Source: FEB-25 sp963726315 (lineage in GTDB: Bacteria > Chloroflexota > Anaerolineae > Anaerolineales > UBA4823). From it: a stretch of 64,000 bases of DNA. The notes beneath the pieces are model-generated. The model had not been told where the DNA came from and did no database searches. It worked only from the letters and a program-made list of their open reading frames with translations. The translations under genes and the position numbers were made by a program. Below are positions 62,109 through 64,000 of the stretch, piece by piece. The stretch spans positions 54,005 through 118,004 of the forward strand of contig CAVSBZ010000003.1 of assembly GCA_963726315.1 (NCBI GenBank), in the 5' to 3' direction. Numbering within the stretch: the first letter of the stretch is position 1; every line of letters starts with the position of its first letter.

Positions 62109-63119
62109 ATGGCTGGAGATAAAATATTGCTGGATCACGGCAGCGGCGGCCGGTCTTCCCACGACTTGATCGCCCGAACCGTACTTCCCCATTTCCAGAA
62201 TGTTTTTTTGAACGAATTAAACGATAGCGCTTCGCTGGAATTGGCGGGGGTCCGTCTGGCCTTCACCACCGACAGTTACGTGGTGGACCCGATCTTCTTC
62301 CCGGGAGGAGACATCGGCTCCCTGGCCGTCTGCGGTACGGTGAACGACCTGGCCATGCGCGGGGCCGATCCCCGGTATTTGAGCGTGGGGTTTATCCTGG
62401 AAGAAGGATTTCCCCTGGCTGATCTGGAACGGATTCTTCAATCCATGGCCGAAGCGGCCCGACAGGCCGGAGTTCAGGTGGTCACCGGGGACACCAAGGT
62501 GGTTCCTAAAGGCAATGCCGATAAAATTTTTATTAACACCGCCGGAATCGGTTTAATCCCCCCGGGAGTGGATGTAGCGGGTCAGAATGCCCGGGCGGGG
62601 GATGTGCTCCTGGTCAGCGGCACCCTGGGTGACCACGGGATGACCATTCTTTCCAAGCGGGAAGGGCTGGCCTTCGAATCCACGCTGCGCAGCGATGTGG
62701 CTCCTTTAAACAGTCTGGTGAACGGCCTGCTGGCCGTCTGCCCGAACCTCCCAGTCCTCCGGGATCCCACCCGCGGTGGACTGGCCACCACCCTGAACGA
62801 AATCGCCGGGCAATCCCGGGTATCGATGGAAATCTGGGAAGAAACCCTGCCCGTCAGCCCGGAAGTCCAGGCCGCCGCGGAAATATTGGGTCTGGACCCC
62901 TTGTATCTGGCCAACGAAGGAAAATTGGTGGCCGTGGTCCCCGAGGCCGCGGCGGACGAGGTACTGACGGTCATGCGCCGGCACCCCTACGGCCGGGAGG
63001 GCGTCCGGATCGGTCGGGTGCTGGGGGACAACCCCGGTCGGGTATTCATGAAAACCGCTATCGGCGGCCGGCGGCTGATCGATATGTTGACCGGGGAGCA
63101 ATTGCCGCGCATCTGTTGA
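62109..63119 (+). CDS. hypE: hydrogenase maturation protein HypE
   Basis: An intact 336-residue HypE. It starts ILLDHGSGGRSSHDLI, with FTTDSYVVDPIFFPGGDIG (ATP and metal site, about 53-71), GTVNDLAMRGADP, and GDTKVVPKG. It ends with the family's Pro-Arg-Ile-Cys, whose terminal cysteine carries the cyanide group for the [NiFe] site. No other hyp gene is in the window; the upstream gene is mltD. The lack of frameshifts in 1 kb contrasts with hdrA. Confidence 0.95.
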   Translation: MAGDKILLDHGSGGRSSHDLIARTVLPHFQNVFLNELNDSASLELAGVRLAFTTDSYVVDPIFFPGGDIGSLAVCGTVNDLAMRGADPRYLSVGFILEEGFPLADLERILQSMAEAARQAGVQVVTGDTKVVPKGNADKIFINTAGIGLIPPGVDVAGQNARAGDVLLVSGTLGDHGMTILSKREGLAFESTLRSDVAPLNSLVNGLLAVCPNLPVLRDPTRGGLATTLNEIAGQSRVSMEIWEETLPVSPEVQAAAEILGLDPLYLANEGKLVAVVPEAAADEVLTVMRRHPYGREGVRIGRVLGDNPGRVFMKTAIGGRRLIDMLTGEQLPRIC

Positions 63120-63147
63120 CACGCGCGGGAGATGCCCTAACGGCCCT

Positions 63148-63481
63148 ATGAAACACACCACTGTCCTTTCTGCTCTTAACCGTCCTTTTGATCGGCCTCC
63201 TGCCCACCCCGGCGGATGCCCGGGGGAAGTCCTGTTTCGGACCGGGAGGGTTGGGCTGTTCCTGTTGCGCCCATAAAATGGCTCAACAGCCCCGGGAAAC
63301 CGTATCCCCATGCCCCTGTACCGGGCCGGACCTATCCCTGTCTGTTGCCGATGATCTCCTGACGGGACGGAGCACCCTGGAAATAGATCTGCCGGCGAGC
63401 GTCCATTACGGTTCATCGACTCTGGTCCACCGGGATATTTTCGGCACTACCCCTCAAAAACCACCTCCCTCCCTGTTTTAA
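63148..63481 (+). CDS. secreted cysteine-rich small protein (one frameshift)
   Basis: From ATG 63148, after one extra base near 63158, the frame gives a signal peptide (LSFLLLTVLLIGLLPTPADA) and a mature part of about 85 residues with cysteines in KSCFGPGGLGCSCCAHKM and PCPC. It resembles no family I know. The cysteine spacing suggests a metal site. It lies between hypE and a NosL-like gene that also has a metal-site cysteine pair. Confidence 0.55.
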
Positions 63482-63649
63482 TTCCAATAGGTCCAAAGCC
63501 TTTTTTTTCGACCCACTCCGGACCCGATGGGTTTTCCGCAAACCGGGGAATCCCATTAGGGCAGGCTTTCCTAGTCCGGGCCCGCTTCCTAAACCGTCAA
63601 CCCTGCCCGCTCCTCCATCGGAGGAAAGCGGATAATATAAGGAGATTCC

Positions 63650-64000
63650 ATGAAAAAACCCATTGCGTTGCTGATTTCCTGCTTTTTTTTGCTTACCCTG
63701 ACCGCCACCCTTTTCGCCCACGAGGATACCCAGAAACACTCCACCTGCAAATATTGCGGCATGGATCGCGAAAAATTCGCCCACAGCCGGATGCTCATCG
63801 AGTACGATGACGGCACTTTGGTTGGAACCTGCAGCCTGCACTGCACAGCCATCGATCTGGCCCTGAACCTCGACAAAACGCCCAAATTGCTATGGGTCGG
63901 CGATTATTCGACCAAACTCCTGATCAATGCGGAAAAGGCCGCCTGGGTGATCGGGGGAAGCAAACCGGGGGTGATGACCAAGCGGGCCAAGTGGGCCTTC
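63650..64000 (+). CDS. NosL-like secreted protein (runs off the window)
   Basis: An open frame of 117 codons that continues past the window end. A signal peptide (MKKPIALLISCFFLLTLTAT with cleavage near LFA) is followed by STCKYCGMDREKFAHSRMLI and GTCSLHCTAIDLAL. This CxxCGM plus C-x-x-x-C layout is the metal-binding pattern of NosL-like copper chaperones and their relatives. AAGGAG stands seven bases before the ATG. In sulfate reducers, which lack nitrous oxide reductase, the partner is unknown. Confidence 0.72.
   Translation, partial: MKKPIALLISCFFLLTLTATLFAHEDTQKHSTCKYCGMDREKFAHSRMLIEYDDGTLVGTCSLHCTAIDLALNLDKTPKLLWVGDYSTKLLINAEKAAWVIGGSKPGVMTKRAKWAF

Noticed and set aside
63413..63841. 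Minus-strand open frame of 142 codons near the end
   Set aside because: It overlaps the NosL-like gene, which has a signal peptide, metal motifs and a good ribosome site on the plus strand.
1..64000. CRISPR array, insertion sequence or prophage
   Set aside because: I saw no regularly spaced repeats, transposase, integrase or phage structural genes on either strand.

Overview
The window is two unrelated pieces of DNA joined at about position 55,655. Bases 1 to about 55,650 look like a chromosome segment of an anaerobic Chloroflexota bacterium, probably of the Anaerolineae. The basis is a MalT-type LuxR regulator, a small acidic protein family I associate with this phylum, a leucine T-box in front of leuS, a mevalonate-kinase-like gene, tandem FemAB-like genes and moderate G+C. 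Bases from about 55,660 to 64,000 are visibly richer in G+C and carry hdrA-mvhD, hdrC, hdrB, a HesB-like selenoprotein, mltD, hypE and a NosL-like gene. That set fits a Desulfobacterota (sulfate-reducer or syntroph) genome. Both genes at the joint, nuoH and hdrA, are cut there, so the joint is probably an assembly or cloning chimera rather than gene transfer.

Layout of the Chloroflexota part. 1-6.35 kb: a 5'-truncated LuxR/MalT regulator, a small conserved protein, a TIGR01777 epimerase, an unrecognised membrane protein and a frameshifted PiT phosphate permease. 6.4-29.3 kb: a large catabolic island with two divergent arms that start at back-to-back promoters sharing one -35 box (15,180-15,231). 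The minus arm runs nucleotidyltransferase, quadruple-CBS protein, choline-kinase-like gene, DMGDH-like oxidase, class II aldolase, HisC-like aminotransferase, HAD phosphatase. The plus arm runs DeoR regulator, metallophosphoesterase, APC permease, choline-kinase-like gene, DMGDH-like oxidase, Rieske oxygenase, PfkB-like protein, MttB-family methyltransferase, metallophosphoesterase, APC permease. 29.6-33.5 kb: a spermidine/putrescine-type ABC transporter whose first three genes are frameshifted. 33.6-42.5 kb: EamA transporter, DHH phosphoesterase plus mevalonate-type kinase, NagD-like phosphatase, tRNA-Ala(GGC), leucine T-box, HD-GYP gene (antisense), methyltransferase and leuS. 42.7-54 kb: a transglutaminase membrane protein, a tightly packed cell-envelope operon (glycosyltransferase, sugar-phosphate transferase, 4,6-dehydratase, two FemAB-like ligases, D-cysteine-desulfhydrase-like gene) and a creatininase/RidA pair. 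54.2-55.65 kb: nuoA, a terminator, then truncated nuoH.

How the genes may work together. The island pairs amine permeases with enzymes for stepwise N-demethylation. A Rieske oxygenase of the betaine-demethylase type, two dimethylglycine/sarcosine-dehydrogenase-like flavoproteins with GcvT halves that would load C1 units on tetrahydrofolate, and an MttB-family protein without pyrrolysine point to quaternary or methylated amines. The kinases, phosphatases, aldolase and DeoR regulator suggest that the substrate or its carbon skeleton is phosphorylated, or carries a sugar-like part. The exact substrate cannot be read from the sequence.

Sequence quality is uneven. Single-base indels cluster in the ABC transporter genes (29.6-32.1 kb) and in the tail (55.9-61.4 kb), but 6.4-29.3 kb is clean. 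Most frameshifts leave the encoded family signature intact in the next frame, so many are probably read or assembly errors.
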